NCBI GenBank assembly: GCA_947166105.1
Contig: CAMVCZ010000012.1
Coordinates: 17,577 to 81,576, forward strand
DNA length: 64,000 nucleotides
Origin: an uncultured Bacteroidales bacterium
GTDB taxonomy: Bacteria > Bacteroidota > Bacteroidia > Bacteroidales > F082
Reading direction: 5' to 3'
The position numbers and the translations under genes were made by a program. How positions within the stretch are numbered: position 1 is the first letter of the stretch; every line of letters starts with the position of its first letter. The notes beneath the pieces were generated by a model. That model was not told where the DNA came from, searched no databases, and worked only from the letters and a program-made list of their open reading frames with translations. Below are positions 42,074 through 51,653 of this stretch, piece by piece.

Positions 42074-42160
42074 ATCATATAATCCGTTACCAAAAGGATT
42101 GTAAAATCAATTTTGCAATCAATTGATTCTCAGTTTATCACGATTTTTGTACGGAAAAAA

Positions 42161-42234
42161 GTTTGTAAAAGCCGAAAAGAGGTTTGTAATTATTGCGATG
42201 GCCTTTTTCCTTGCGCTACTTTTGCGCCAAAATT
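42161..42234 (+). promoter_or_regulatory. Paired GTTTGTAA motifs and promoter of the second TPR regulator
   Basis: GTTTGTAAA at 42161 and GTTTGTAAT at 42182 are 21 bases apart (two helical turns). A -7 box TACTTTTG lies at 42227-42234, 45 bases after the second motif; another, TAATTTTG, is at 42268-42275. The same arrangement precedes the next gene at 44041-44104. Confidence 0.5.
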
Positions 42235-42280
42235 TGGTTTTATGCAACAAGCGAACAGTTTATTCCGTAATTTTGCCTTT

Positions 42281-43984
42281 ATGAAAATAAGTCATTTGAT
42301 TTTTGGTAGTTTGTTGCTGGCCTTGGTTGCCTGCAACCCGTCACAACGCGAAGCGAAACGCTTGCTCCGCCAAGCCGAAAGCATTGTAGAAACCCATCCC
42401 GATAGTGCCTTGCGCCTCATTGATAGTGTGATGCATTTGGAAATCTATTTCACCGAAGACGAGCGTATGGAGATGGCTTTGCTGCAAGGCCGCGCCATCT
42501 ACGGCAACGACCGCGATGCCACTGATCCAACTCAATCAAATGGCAACTTCTTGTTAGATAAGGTAATGAACCACATATACACCTCGCCCGACCTCGACCG
42601 CGCTCCTGCTTATTTTGCCCAAAAAGGCCAACTCCAGAAGGCGGCTTTGGCCGCGCTTTACAAAGGTTACGACTTGCAGACGATTTATGCCGATAGTTTG
42701 GCCTTGCTATCTTTTGAGGAAGCCACGAAATTTGGCCTTCGTGCAGGTGACAGTCTGACCATTGCCCGAGCCTTTTTCCAAATGGGAAGACAGTTGCATT
42801 GGATGGATAAATACAAGGAAGCCGCCGCTGCCTTGGATTCCGCCGACCGCTATTTTGGCAACCGTTTGTATGAGAGAGCCTTCGTACAGAATATGATGGG
42901 CGTGAACCAATGTTTTTTGGAGGAGTTCAACGATGCTGCAATCCATTTGGCCAATAGTATTGATTTTGCATTTGAAAGCGGCAATGAAGATGCCCAGTGG
43001 CGTGCTATGTTCAACCAAGGAATAATGTTAGGCGACAAGCATTTTGATAACAGGGATGTTGGGATCCTGCTTTTGAAACAATTGGAGACAGAAGACACTG
43101 GATTGAAACTGGCAACCAAGGCATACGGCATAAAAGAATTGTTTTTTGATCATAATGTCAGACACGATATTAAGCCGGTAAGCGACGATTCGACTGGTTA
43201 TTATCTCCGAATTTGGGCGAGGGCAAAATCGCGCAGTCAAAAGTATAAATTTAGTGGTGATGACTTGTTTTCTTGTTATGGCCGACAACATGATCTTGTC
43301 CCTGTTTTTTTGTCGCATCGGATTATATCCGACGAAACATACTATGGTGCGAAATTTGGCGTGGTGCGAAATTATAGCCGTCAGCAACAACGAAACGATT
43401 ATTTGAACTTGCGAAATACAATGGCTGAAAAGCAAATGCAAAAGCAGCATAAAACATTGGTTTTCTGCATTGTGGCTTTAGTTACACTAATAATAGGTGC
43501 TATGCTGTTTTGGCTGAAACGCAAGCCGAAAGCGGAAACCATTGAAACCCCAATGGAAGAACCAAAACCTGAAATCCAAGTGACAGAGCCGAAGCAGCCC
43601 GAGGAAAATCCGTTTGTGAAGCAGGAACTTACGAACCGCCTTCGCCTGATTCTATCCGCCTCCCGCATCGAGAAAAACGCCTACGACCCCAAAATGGAAT
43701 GGAAGCCTTTGGTGCGACAGGTGATGAACGGGAAGGAGACCGCATTTGAGAGTGCTGTGTCGGTCATCGAGGCGGCTTATCCGGGCTTGCAGGCGATGAT
43801 TGCCGAACAATTCCCCGACCTGAACGAAACCGATGCCAAGGTGTGTCTGCTTTCGTGCAGCGGCCTCTCCAACGCTGAAATGGGCGACCTGCTCGGTTTG
43901 AGCGTCTATTCCATCAACAAAAGCCGTAGCGAATTGCGCAAAAAGCTGGGTTTCGAGCCTGACGAATTGAAGAACCGCTTGTAA
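42281..43984 (+). CDS. TPR-membrane-LuxR-type HTH regulator
   Basis: 567 residues from ATG 42281, which begins a lipoprotein-like signal (LLLALVAC, Cys about 18). TPR-like helices (SIVETHPDSALRLIDSV, YKEAAAALDSADRYF) fill the periplasmic part. One transmembrane helix (about 445-462, TLVFCIVALVTLIIGAMLFW) is followed by a Glu/Pro-rich linker (ETPMEEPKPEIQVTEPKQPE). The C-terminus is a LuxR-type HTH (LNETDAKVCLLSCSGLSNAE, MGDLLGLSVYSINKSRSELR). Predicted one-component envelope sensor acting on DNA at the membrane. Likely targets are itself and the barrel gene 165 bases downstream. Residues encoded near 43000-43450 are A+T-rich. Confidence 0.82.
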   Translation: MKISHLIFGSLLLALVACNPSQREAKRLLRQAESIVETHPDSALRLIDSVMHLEIYFTEDERMEMALLQGRAIYGNDRDATDPTQSNGNFLLDKVMNHIYTSPDLDRAPAYFAQKGQLQKAALAALYKGYDLQTIYADSLALLSFEEATKFGLRAGDSLTIARAFFQMGRQLHWMDKYKEAAAALDSADRYFGNRLYERAFVQNMMGVNQCFLEEFNDAAIHLANSIDFAFESGNEDAQWRAMFNQGIMLGDKHFDNRDVGILLLKQLETEDTGLKLATKAYGIKELFFDHNVRHDIKPVSDDSTGYYLRIWARAKSRSQKYKFSGDDLFSCYGRQHDLVPVFLSHRIISDETYYGAKFGVVRNYSRQQQRNDYLNLRNTMAEKQMQKQHKTLVFCIVALVTLIIGAMLFWLKRKPKAETIETPMEEPKPEIQVTEPKQPEENPFVKQELTNRLRLILSASRIEKNAYDPKMEWKPLVRQVMNGKETAFESAVSVIEAAYPGLQAMIAEQFPDLNETDAKVCLLSCSGLSNAEMGDLLGLSVYSINKSRSELRKKLGFEPDELKNRL

Positions 43985-44040
43985 TTTCACTTCTTTATCT
44001 TATTGTGTTTTAGTTGTTTGCAAATCGATCTCAAAGAAAG

Positions 44041-44104
44041 ATTTGTAAGCCGCCAAATCAAAATTGTAAACCCGTTGACAGGTCATCGGCTTGGGCTACT
44101 TTTG
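44041..44104 (+). promoter_or_regulatory. Paired TTGTAA motifs and promoter of the outer-membrane receptor gene
   Basis: ATTTGTAAG at 44041 and AATTGTAAA at 44062 are 21 bases apart, with a related GTTTGCAAA at 44016. TTG at 44075 and TACTTTTG at 44097-44104 form the promoter. The pair-to--7 distance is 35 bases, one helical turn less than in front of the regulator gene. Confidence 0.5.
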
Positions 44105-44149
44105 CCACAAAATCAACAATTCAACAGTTAAACAATCAACAATTCAACA

Positions 44150-46510
44150 ATGAAACACATTCCAACCTTAACCCTTATGCTAATGCTTTCAATGGCAGGC
44201 ATAGCCCAGACCCACACTTTGAGCGGCACGGTCTGCGACGAACAAGGAACCTTGCCCTTCGCCACCGTTATGGTATGGCAAGGCAACGACACGGTGAAAG
44301 CCACTTACGGCATCACCGACAAGCAAGGCGACTTCGCCCTACACGGCCTAAAAGAAGGCCAATACAAAGGCTTGGTGAAATTCACCGGCTTTGCGCATCT
44401 GCCTTTCTCGGTCAATCTCGACAAGGACGTGCGTCTTGACACGCTGCGCCTCAAGCCCGATGTGAAAATGCTGAATGAGGTGCAAGTAACCGCCTCAAAG
44501 GTCTTTGAGGACAAGTTCGACAAATTGAAAATGAACATCAGCGAACTGAAACTGCCGCCTGCGGCCACCTATATTGACGCGCTGCGCGAAATCCCCGGCT
44601 CGTTCTACAAGGTGAGCGAAAACACACTGACCGTCTTGAACAAGCCTGTGCTCGTGTTGCTCAACGGCAGGCCGCTTCGCGTTTTGTTCAGCCAAATCAC
44701 CGATATGCTGCAAGGCGAAAAGGCCGAGGACATCGCTGAGGTGGAAATTATGTACGAAACCCCGCCACGCTTCGCGGGCGAGTGGGATGGCCCTGTGGTG
44801 AACATCATCACGAAAAAGAACTTGGCCACGGGTTTCTACGGCAGCGTTTCAGGCGACCTGCAACTGCGCAAACGCCTTGGTGCGAGGTCGTCGCTCAATC
44901 TTAATTTCAGAACCTTGAAAACCAACACCTATCTGTATCTGTCGCAAAACTACAATCTGAGGGAGTATTCCTATCGCTATTGGCAGTATCGAGAGAGCGG
45001 CGATACGCTGATGCGGCGCGAGGTAAACCATACCAGCAATATGAACTCCTATTATTTGAACACGGGCACAGGCGTCCAGTTTGACGACAACAACTCTTTG
45101 GACATCAACTTCTCGGGAGACCTCGATTTCGACCACGACAACATCGATGAGCATATCCTCGACCGAGGAACGGCCATCCATTCTACCGACACGGCGCGGA
45201 ACGACTCGCGTTCCTATTGGGGCGACATCTACTACAAGCACAACTTCAACGACCCCAAGCATTACATCACCGTGGATGCCAACTTGAGCCGCAACCTCAA
45301 TGAGTCGGGCAACCTGCGCCAATACAACTATTTGCTTGATTCGGTGACTTACAACCGTGATGCTTCGCCCTATTCCGGTTGGCTTTTCTCGACCCGCGCC
45401 GACTATACCCGTGAATGGGACAAAATCCGAATCCAATCTGGTCTCTCTTACCACTATTCCGATTTGGAAAATGATTTCAGTTATGAAAATCTCATTGACG
45501 GCACTTGGCAACCTGACACTTTGGTAACCAACGATTTCAATTACAAGGAGAACGCCTTCATGGGCTATTTCATTTTTGACCATCAGGTGAGCGAGAAGTT
45601 CAGTTATGCCGTCACGCTTACCGACTCGTATGTGCGCACTTTGGGCATTTCGGAAACCACAGGAATCAAGACGCCATACAACTACAACGTCTTTCGTCCC
45701 AATTTCACCATGCGATTCAAACCCCATGAGGACCATTATTTCACCTTCAACTACAGTCGCAACTATGGGAAGCCCAATTTCACTTATCTGAATCCCTTCC
45801 GCAAGTACGAAAGTCCTGTATATTATGTGGAGGGCAACCCCAACCTGAAACACTCCACACAGAACAATGTAACATTCAAATACCGCTATCGTTATTGGTT
45901 GAACTTTGCTGTTGCGTATGGTCATGATGAGGACTATGTGCTACAGGTGCCGCAATTGGATGCTGACGGCGCCATCATCGGCTACACTTACGGCAATTTC
46001 GGCAAGAGAGACGAATTGTTGTTCATTCTGAATATGTCGAAAAGGTTCTTCGACAACCGGTTGAACATAGGTTTATTTGGTCAGGCGAAATATGAGAATT
46101 ACAACAGCAGCGATGCTCTCGACTACCGCAATTCATTGTGGAGTTACTTTGCGAATCTTGATTTCTCGTATGTGCTCATCAAGAAATACGATGTGGAATT
46201 GGGTGGCTATGCTTTGTATTATTCTTCGCATCTCAGTGGCTATGCCAAGACACAAGGTCATCCCAAAATGGGCCTACACCTTTCGGCGAGGTTCTTAGAC
46301 GGCAACCTGCAAACCACGCTTAGCGTGAACGATGTGTTCAACACCGATGTGGGTAACCGTGAAAGCCTGCTGGATGGCATCATCTCGAAGAGCGATAATA
46401 TCATTGATGCGCGTTATATCCGCTTTTCCTTGCGCTACAGTTTCAACCGCAAGAACCTGAAGCGTTTCGAGAACCATCAGGGGAGCAATGCGGATAGCGG
46501 TAGGTTGTGA
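44150..46510 (+). CDS. Outer-membrane TonB-dependent-receptor-like barrel
   Basis: 786 residues. Signal peptide (MKHIPTLTLMLMLSMAGIA), a carboxypeptidase-regulatory-like beta-sandwich (LSGTVCDEQGTLPFATVMVW), a plug-like domain (LNEVQVTASKVFEDKFDKLK, GRPLRVLFSQITDML, EDIAEVEIMYETP) and a long beta-barrel of the OMP_b-brl_3 type (ITKKNLATGFYGSVSGDLQL onward) ending FSLRYSFNRKNLKRFENH. Probably takes part in uptake or export across the outer membrane; no TonB box is evident. Placed just downstream of a TPR-LuxR regulator with shared promoter motifs. Confidence 0.88.
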   Translation: MKHIPTLTLMLMLSMAGIAQTHTLSGTVCDEQGTLPFATVMVWQGNDTVKATYGITDKQGDFALHGLKEGQYKGLVKFTGFAHLPFSVNLDKDVRLDTLRLKPDVKMLNEVQVTASKVFEDKFDKLKMNISELKLPPAATYIDALREIPGSFYKVSENTLTVLNKPVLVLLNGRPLRVLFSQITDMLQGEKAEDIAEVEIMYETPPRFAGEWDGPVVNIITKKNLATGFYGSVSGDLQLRKRLGARSSLNLNFRTLKTNTYLYLSQNYNLREYSYRYWQYRESGDTLMRREVNHTSNMNSYYLNTGTGVQFDDNNSLDINFSGDLDFDHDNIDEHILDRGTAIHSTDTARNDSRSYWGDIYYKHNFNDPKHYITVDANLSRNLNESGNLRQYNYLLDSVTYNRDASPYSGWLFSTRADYTREWDKIRIQSGLSYHYSDLENDFSYENLIDGTWQPDTLVTNDFNYKENAFMGYFIFDHQVSEKFSYAVTLTDSYVRTLGISETTGIKTPYNYNVFRPNFTMRFKPHEDHYFTFNYSRNYGKPNFTYLNPFRKYESPVYYVEGNPNLKHSTQNNVTFKYRYRYWLNFAVAYGHDEDYVLQVPQLDADGAIIGYTYGNFGKRDELLFILNMSKRFFDNRLNIGLFGQAKYENYNSSDALDYRNSLWSYFANLDFSYVLIKKYDVELGGYALYYSSHLSGYAKTQGHPKMGLHLSARFLDGNLQTTLSVNDVFNTDVGNRESLLDGIISKSDNIIDARYIRFSLRYSFNRKNLKRFENHQGSNADSGRL

Positions 46511-47221
46511 TTACAAATCCATATTCGACAACGCCAAAATCTGTTTCGTGTCGGGATTGAAGGCGGTCAAGTTGCCCAAGCCGGGCTTGTCGGTCACATA
46601 AACGCCGTTGTCCAAGGCGATGAAGTCGTAATTGCCGTTTTGCTCGATGACCAAATTCATGAAACTGTAGTCGACGGGAATGTGCCCGTGGATGATTTTC
46701 TTGCCGTGCGACTTGCTGAAATCCACCTTGAACTTGCGCGTCCACATCATGCTCTTGGTGTCCTCAAACGGGTTGTCGATGCTGAAATTCATGCCTGCAT
46801 GAACGAGAATGTATTCCTCCAACTCAATGAAAGGCAGGCAGTTGTTCATCCAGTCGATGTACTGTTTGGGAATCTCGCGCGGATGCTTCACGCCGAAACT
46901 TTCCAATGTTTTCTTGGCGCCCACGGCTTCCCAATCCTTTTGCTCGGGGTGCTTGCCGCCAAAAAGTTTCTTCTTTTGGTCGGCCTCGAAAGCCTTCACG
47001 CACATGTCCTCGTGGTTGCCCTTGATGAAATGCACATTGTATTCTTCATTTTGCAGGTGCATAAGGTAGTCGACGACGCCTTTCCCGTCGGGGCCACGGT
47101 CGATGTAGTCGCCCAAAAAATAAAGTTGGTCGTGCTTCGTGACCTTGAGGGTGTTTTCGAGCAATAGTTTCAGTGTTCGGGGGCAGCCGTGAATGTCGGG
47201 GATAATCCAGCGTTGTGACAT
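46511..47221 (-). CDS. Metallophosphoesterase (PPP-type serine/threonine phosphatase fold)
   Basis: 236 residues with all calcineurin-like motifs in order: DIHG near residue 9, GDYIDRGP near 37, GNHED near 68, HAG near 141 and HGHIPVD near 178. Similar in size to bacterial PrpA/ApaH-like phosphatases; may act on phosphoproteins or dinucleotides. Its ATG overlaps the stop of the acyltransferase gene (TAATG), so they form an operon. It ends base to base against the convergent receptor gene. Confidence 0.93.
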   Translation of the reverse strand: MSQRWIIPDIHGCPRTLKLLLENTLKVTKHDQLYFLGDYIDRGPDGKGVVDYLMHLQNEEYNVHFIKGNHEDMCVKAFEADQKKKLFGGKHPEQKDWEAVGAKKTLESFGVKHPREIPKQYIDWMNNCLPFIELEEYILVHAGMNFSIDNPFEDTKSMMWTRKFKVDFSKSHGKKIIHGHIPVDYSFMNLVIEQNGNYDFIALDNGVYVTDKPGLGNLTAFNPDTKQILALSNMDL

Positions 47222-48510
47222 TAGAATAAGTTATTGAGGTTCAGAGATTTGTATTGTTTTCTTAGTTTTGTCTTGAAAGTCCAGCGCACATCTGAAATCC
47301 AACGGCGGCAAAGTTCGTTGTAGTCCACGAAAATCCGATAAGACCAAAACAGCAGCATCATGCCGCCCAAGGCCCACAGCCAAGGAAGTTTGCAAAACAG
47401 GATGATGGTGCCTACAATGAAAATGAGGGGGAACAGCACAAACTCAACCCCAAAACTGACGGTATTGCCGAAGGCTTTGTCAACGAGTTTTCCTCTGATA
47501 ATCAATGTGGTGAGCCAAACGGGTAGGTTGACGATGGCCGAGGCCAAATAATATGGCAATCCGACTAACAGAACGGCCAATTTCCACAGCGAATTGAGCA
47601 ATGGGTATTTCTTCGCCGTCGACATGACGGAGATTTTTTGCCGTTTGCGTTCCTTGGCGAAATCCATCACACGCGCAAAGAGGTTTTTGGCTTCTTCGGG
47701 CTTTTCTTCCCTGAATTTCAACGCTTTGCTGACAGTATCTCGGTTGCGAAGCATCTTCTTATAGAGGCCTCCGGCGCGTTTCTCGTTTTTCATCTTCACG
47801 ATTTCCCAAATCGCGTCATAGTCCTCATCGTCAGGGATATAGGTGAAAAGTTTGGCGATTTCGTCGTGCAATTGGTCTTTCAGGAGGTTGATGTTGGCGG
47901 CTTCGTTTTCCTCGGTGGTGTGCTTGAAAAACTCGGTCACATTAATGGGCTTCCCGAAATTAATCATGGCCGTGCTGCGGTAGCGGAAATAGTCGCCATA
48001 TTCGATGGCGGTGGGGATGATGTAGACGGGGCTTTGGTCGCCGAATTGCTTGTTGGCATCTACGGCGATGTGAAACAAACCCTTGCCCATGCGCATTAAT
48101 GAATGTTTGGTGCGGTGGGTGCCTTCGGGGAAGAGGTAGAGGTCGACATGGTCGTGAATCACGTCGACGGCCTTGTTGAGCGAGTCGTCGTTTTGGCGCA
48201 CTGCCGCCACACCGTTGCGCATCCTGAAAATGGGCAGTATCCTGAAGAAATTCAGCAGTTTGGCCACAAAGGGATTCTTGAAAATGTCGCCCCTCGCAAT
48301 GAACACTTTCCGCATGTTGTCAGACGAGAGCAACACCAGCGCGTCCATCAGCGTATTGCTGTGGTTGACACCGAAAATCAGGCCTCCTTCCTTGGGGAGG
48401 TTCTCTTTTCCATGCACTTCAAACCTGCGATAGGCGCGGCGCGTGTGCCAGTTGACATACGGCAGCAAAAACGAATACCAAAAATCCGGATCTTGTATTT
48501 TCTTGGCCAT
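47221..48510 (-). CDS. 1-acyl-glycerol-3-phosphate acyltransferase-like membrane protein
   Basis: 429 residues. PlsC-type motifs: NHSNTLMDAL (HxxxxD) near residue 50, FPEGTHRTKHS near 127, and IPTAIEYGDYF. The C-terminal third has several membrane helices (LWKLAVLLVGLPYYLASAIV, FVLFPLIFIVGTIILF, LWALGGMMLLFWSYRIF), longer than a minimal PlsC. Likely transfers acyl chains in phospholipid or lipid-conjugate synthesis. First gene of a two-gene unit with the phosphoesterase. Confidence 0.9.
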   Translation of the reverse strand: MAKKIQDPDFWYSFLLPYVNWHTRRAYRRFEVHGKENLPKEGGLIFGVNHSNTLMDALVLLSSDNMRKVFIARGDIFKNPFVAKLLNFFRILPIFRMRNGVAAVRQNDDSLNKAVDVIHDHVDLYLFPEGTHRTKHSLMRMGKGLFHIAVDANKQFGDQSPVYIIPTAIEYGDYFRYRSTAMINFGKPINVTEFFKHTTEENEAANINLLKDQLHDEIAKLFTYIPDDEDYDAIWEIVKMKNEKRAGGLYKKMLRNRDTVSKALKFREEKPEEAKNLFARVMDFAKERKRQKISVMSTAKKYPLLNSLWKLAVLLVGLPYYLASAIVNLPVWLTTLIIRGKLVDKAFGNTVSFGVEFVLFPLIFIVGTIILFCKLPWLWALGGMMLLFWSYRIFVDYNELCRRWISDVRWTFKTKLRKQYKSLNLNNLF

Positions 48511-48621
48511 TTTCCAATCATAAAATGAGGTGCGAAATTACGAAAATTACCCGAATGGAAAGATTTTTTTCGGCTCAAGGGAATATTTTCCTACTTTTAC
48601 AGCCCAAAACAACGAATAACA

Positions 48622-50094
48622 ATGGCAAAAAGATTATACCGTGTAGTCGCAATTGTGCTTTCTTGTTGTTTTTTGGCAGCATGTCAAAACAAAGTTGCCG
48701 TTGAGGAGGAGGAGGTTGAAATTGTTGAAGTTCAGGAAGATACACTGGAAATGCAGGAACCAGAGCCTTCTTTGCCACCAATTGACACGATTCCGGCTTT
48801 CGAGCGGGTGAAGGAAAGGGGCGCTTTGGTGGCCGTGACCAATTGCAGCGATTTCAATTACAAGATGTACAAGGCTCGTCCCATTGGTTTCGAGTTCGAT
48901 TTGCTCAAGGATTTCTGCAAGATGCACCAACTCCGCCTTGAGATGATGATTAATGACAATCTGGATTCTTGTTTCGCTTTGCTCAATTCGGGCAAGGTGG
49001 ATGTGGTGGCCACGGGTGTGGGACTGACCATAGATTTGAGGAAACAATATGGGCTGACGAATCCCTTGTTTTCCCCCAAAAGCGTTCTCGTGCAAAGGTT
49101 GCCCAAGTCGGGGAGTGCTTCGGCTGTCGACAAAGGCCTGCTGCGCTCGCCTCTCGAATTGGCGGGCAAAACCGTGCATGTGACGGCGGGAAGCCATGCG
49201 GTCAAGATGTTGGAATTTCTTTCCGATGAAATCGGAAACACGATATATGTGGTTGAAAACGACACGCTTAATGATTTGGAATTGATTAAGTCGGTGAGCG
49301 ATGGACGGATTGACTATGTCGTGGTTGACGAATATATGGCCTTGGCGGGTTCATACGGGCTTACTGGTTTGGACGCAAAACTTACCGTGGGCGTTGAGCA
49401 TCCCATCGGTTGGGTGGTCAAGCAACGCGAGGCGGATTCCTCATTGCAGATGGCCTTCAACGACTGGATTGTCAAGTCGGAGCCGAAAGTGTTGAAGCTC
49501 GCGATGACGAGGTATGTCAAGAATCGGAAACTGTTTGCCAAGAAGCCCGGCGAAGGGCATGTCCGCATTTCGCCTTACGACAATGCTATCAGGCGGACGG
49601 CGACCAAGATTGGTTGGGACTGGCGCCTGTTGGCCGCGTTGATTTATCAGGAGTCGCGCTTCAAGACGAACTTGGAGAGCAACAAGGGCGCTTACGGACT
49701 GATGCAGCTGATGCCCTCAGTGATGAAACGCTATAATGTGAGCTACAATTCCACGCCCGAACAACAATTGGAGGCGGGCGGAAAACTGATCAGGTTCCTC
49801 GACAAGGCTTTGAAAGACAAGGTTGCCGACAGTGTGGAACGCACGAAATTCGTTTTGGCGGCTTACAATGCGGGCTTGGGCCATGTTCTTGATGCCCAGC
49901 GGCTGGCAGCGAAATACGAGAAAGCCCCCGACATTTGGGACAACAATGTCGGCTTTTTCATCCTCAACAAGTCGAAGCCGCTCTATTATAGGGACACATG
50001 TTGCAAATGCGGGTTTTTGAGAGGCACGCAAACCTTTCGCTTTGTGGAGGAAATCATTGAACGATACCATCATTATCAGAATTTTATAGAATGA
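48622..50094 (+). CDS. MltF-like membrane-bound lytic murein transglycosylase, lipoprotein
   Basis: 490 residues. Lipobox CCFLAAC (Cys about 21), acidic linker (VEEEEVEIVEVQEDTLE), an N-terminal solute-binding-protein-like domain (ALVAVTNCSDFNYKMYKARP to about residue 290) and a C-terminal SLT domain with YQESRFKTN (catalytic Glu), GAYGLMQLMPSV and LAAYNAGLGHV. Cleaves peptidoglycan glycan strands at the outer membrane, with the sensor-like domain as regulator, as in MltF. Followed 13 bases later by a small barrel gene on the same strand. Confidence 0.93.
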   Translation: MAKRLYRVVAIVLSCCFLAACQNKVAVEEEEVEIVEVQEDTLEMQEPEPSLPPIDTIPAFERVKERGALVAVTNCSDFNYKMYKARPIGFEFDLLKDFCKMHQLRLEMMINDNLDSCFALLNSGKVDVVATGVGLTIDLRKQYGLTNPLFSPKSVLVQRLPKSGSASAVDKGLLRSPLELAGKTVHVTAGSHAVKMLEFLSDEIGNTIYVVENDTLNDLELIKSVSDGRIDYVVVDEYMALAGSYGLTGLDAKLTVGVEHPIGWVVKQREADSSLQMAFNDWIVKSEPKVLKLAMTRYVKNRKLFAKKPGEGHVRISPYDNAIRRTATKIGWDWRLLAALIYQESRFKTNLESNKGAYGLMQLMPSVMKRYNVSYNSTPEQQLEAGGKLIRFLDKALKDKVADSVERTKFVLAAYNAGLGHVLDAQRLAAKYEKAPDIWDNNVGFFILNKSKPLYYRDTCCKCGFLRGTQTFRFVEEIIERYHHYQNFIE

Positions 50095-50107
50095 AAATCA
50101 ACGAATT

Positions 50108-50749
50108 ATGAAAAAAACAGTTTTTTCTTTCCTTTTCTTTTTCATGTTGCTTTCGGGTGCCAAGATTGCCGTGGCGCAGTCTTTCAATGGCGGCTTGATT
50201 GCCGGCGCGACGTTCTGCCAAGTGGATGGCGACAAATATTTTGGGTATAACAAGTTGGGCTTTACTGCTGGAGGCTATGTCAATCTTCCAATTGCTAATC
50301 ATTTTGCGCTCCAAATGGAGTTGAAATACACGCAAATGGGGGCGAAATCTTCGATTAAGGAAGCAGAGTTACCAACTTATGGTCAGTATAAACTTGTGTT
50401 GCACTATGCCGAGATTCCTTTGATGCTCCGATATGATTTCGGGCATTTCACTGTTTATGGCAAGTCGTTGGATTTCTTGTCGTTGGAGGCGGGATTCAGT
50501 TTGGATTTCCTGTTGAAATACTATGGAGAAATGGGTTCTCAACAGTTTTGGAAGTTCAATTTCTTTTCCGTTTCTGGCAATTTCGGGTTGCATTTTGCCC
50601 TCAGCGACCATTGGGGCCTTGGCGCACGGATGATGTATTCCATTACGCCGATGCAAACCAATCCAACGCCACAATGGTTTTTTAATCATGCTTACAACAA
50701 GGTGATTCAAGCCACTGTCACCTACAACATTAATTCTCCCGTGAGATAA
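50108..50749 (+). CDS. PorT-like outer-membrane beta-barrel protein
   Basis: 213 residues. Signal peptide (MKKTVFSFLFFFMLLSGAKIAVAQ), then amphipathic strands typical of PorT-family small barrels: GGLIAGATFCQVDGDKYFGY, AGGYVNLPIANHFALQMELK, IPLMLRYDFGHF and WGLGARMMYSITPMQ. Role unknown; relatives are linked to envelope functions, and PorT itself to type IX secretion. Its 3' end overlaps the convergent queG by 20 bases. Confidence 0.82.
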   Translation: MKKTVFSFLFFFMLLSGAKIAVAQSFNGGLIAGATFCQVDGDKYFGYNKLGFTAGGYVNLPIANHFALQMELKYTQMGAKSSIKEAELPTYGQYKLVLHYAEIPLMLRYDFGHFTVYGKSLDFLSLEAGFSLDFLLKYYGEMGSQQFWKFNFFSVSGNFGLHFALSDHWGLGARMMYSITPMQTNPTPQWFFNHAYNKVIQATVTYNINSPVR

Positions 50750-51653
50750 ACTCAATGTTGCGTTTCAAGCCCTCGAATCCGGCGCGTTTTACGGCGGAGT
50801 GCATGAAAATGCTATCGAAGTCGGCTTTGGTCAGGGTTTTCCAATCGTTTTCTTTCATGGCCAAAAGTTGCTCAGAAGGCTGAAAATCAGGCTCCAAATT
50901 GGGCAAGGCGAAACGGTTGTAGGGGCAAACGTCTTGGCAAATGTCGCAACCGTACATCCAGCCGTGGAAACTTTTTGGGTCAATGTGGTCAAAATTGCCT
51001 TTGTATTCGATGGTCAAATAGGAAATGCACTTTCGTGCATCAATGCGGAACGGAGCTTCCAAAGCACCTGTGGGACAGGCATCTAAGCATTTTGTACAAC
51101 GACCGCAACGGTTGGTCAAAACTTGTCCGGTTTCGCTTAAGTCCAAAGGCAGAAACAAATGCCCAATGAAGGAAAACGAGCCTTTTCTAGGGTGGATTAA
51201 TGTGGTGTTTTTCCCGATGAAACCCAAACCGCAACGCACGGCCCAAGCGCGGTCCAAAACAGGCGCGGAATCCACGAAAACGCGGGTGTTTTCAAGTTTA
51301 CCTGTTTGGCTTTCAATGCGTTCTAAGAGTTGGCGCATTTTGCGTTTCAGCACATCGTGATAATCGGCACCATAGGCATATTTGGCGATTTTGAAATGCT
51401 CGCCGTCGCCCAAAGTTTGTTTCGGGAAATAGTTGTAAAGCACTGTGACAATGGACTTTGTGCCTTCCACAAGCAGACGTGGGTCGTAGCGTTTTTCCTT
51501 GTTGCGGGTCAGGTAGCCCATCTCGCCTTCGCACTCGTTTTCGAGCCATTGCTCCACATGCGCCGACTCGGTTTCCAAAGCCGTTGCATGTGCAATGCCG
51601 CAAGCATCGAAGCCCATCTGTTCGGCTTCAGCGATAATCCATTGTGAATCCAT
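50730..51653 (-). CDS. queG: Epoxyqueuosine reductase
   Basis: 307 residues from ATG 51653, which overlaps the stop of the preceding barrel gene (TGATG); the longer frame to 51761 is rejected. Cobalamin-dependent last step of queuosine tRNA modification. N-terminal MGFDACGIAHA, the conserved VDSAPVLDRAWAVRCGLGFI segment with the proton-donating Asp, and two 4Fe-4S clusters: CGRCTKCLDACPTGAL and CDICQDVCPYN. Confidence 0.95.
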   Translation of the reverse strand: MDSQWIIAEAEQMGFDACGIAHATALETESAHVEQWLENECEGEMGYLTRNKEKRYDPRLLVEGTKSIVTVLYNYFPKQTLGDGEHFKIAKYAYGADYHDVLKRKMRQLLERIESQTGKLENTRVFVDSAPVLDRAWAVRCGLGFIGKNTTLIHPRKGSFSFIGHLFLPLDLSETGQVLTNRCGRCTKCLDACPTGALEAPFRIDARKCISYLTIEYKGNFDHIDPKSFHGWMYGCDICQDVCPYNRFALPNLEPDFQPSEQLLAMKENDWKTLTKADFDSIFMHSAVKRAGFEGLKRNIEFISREN

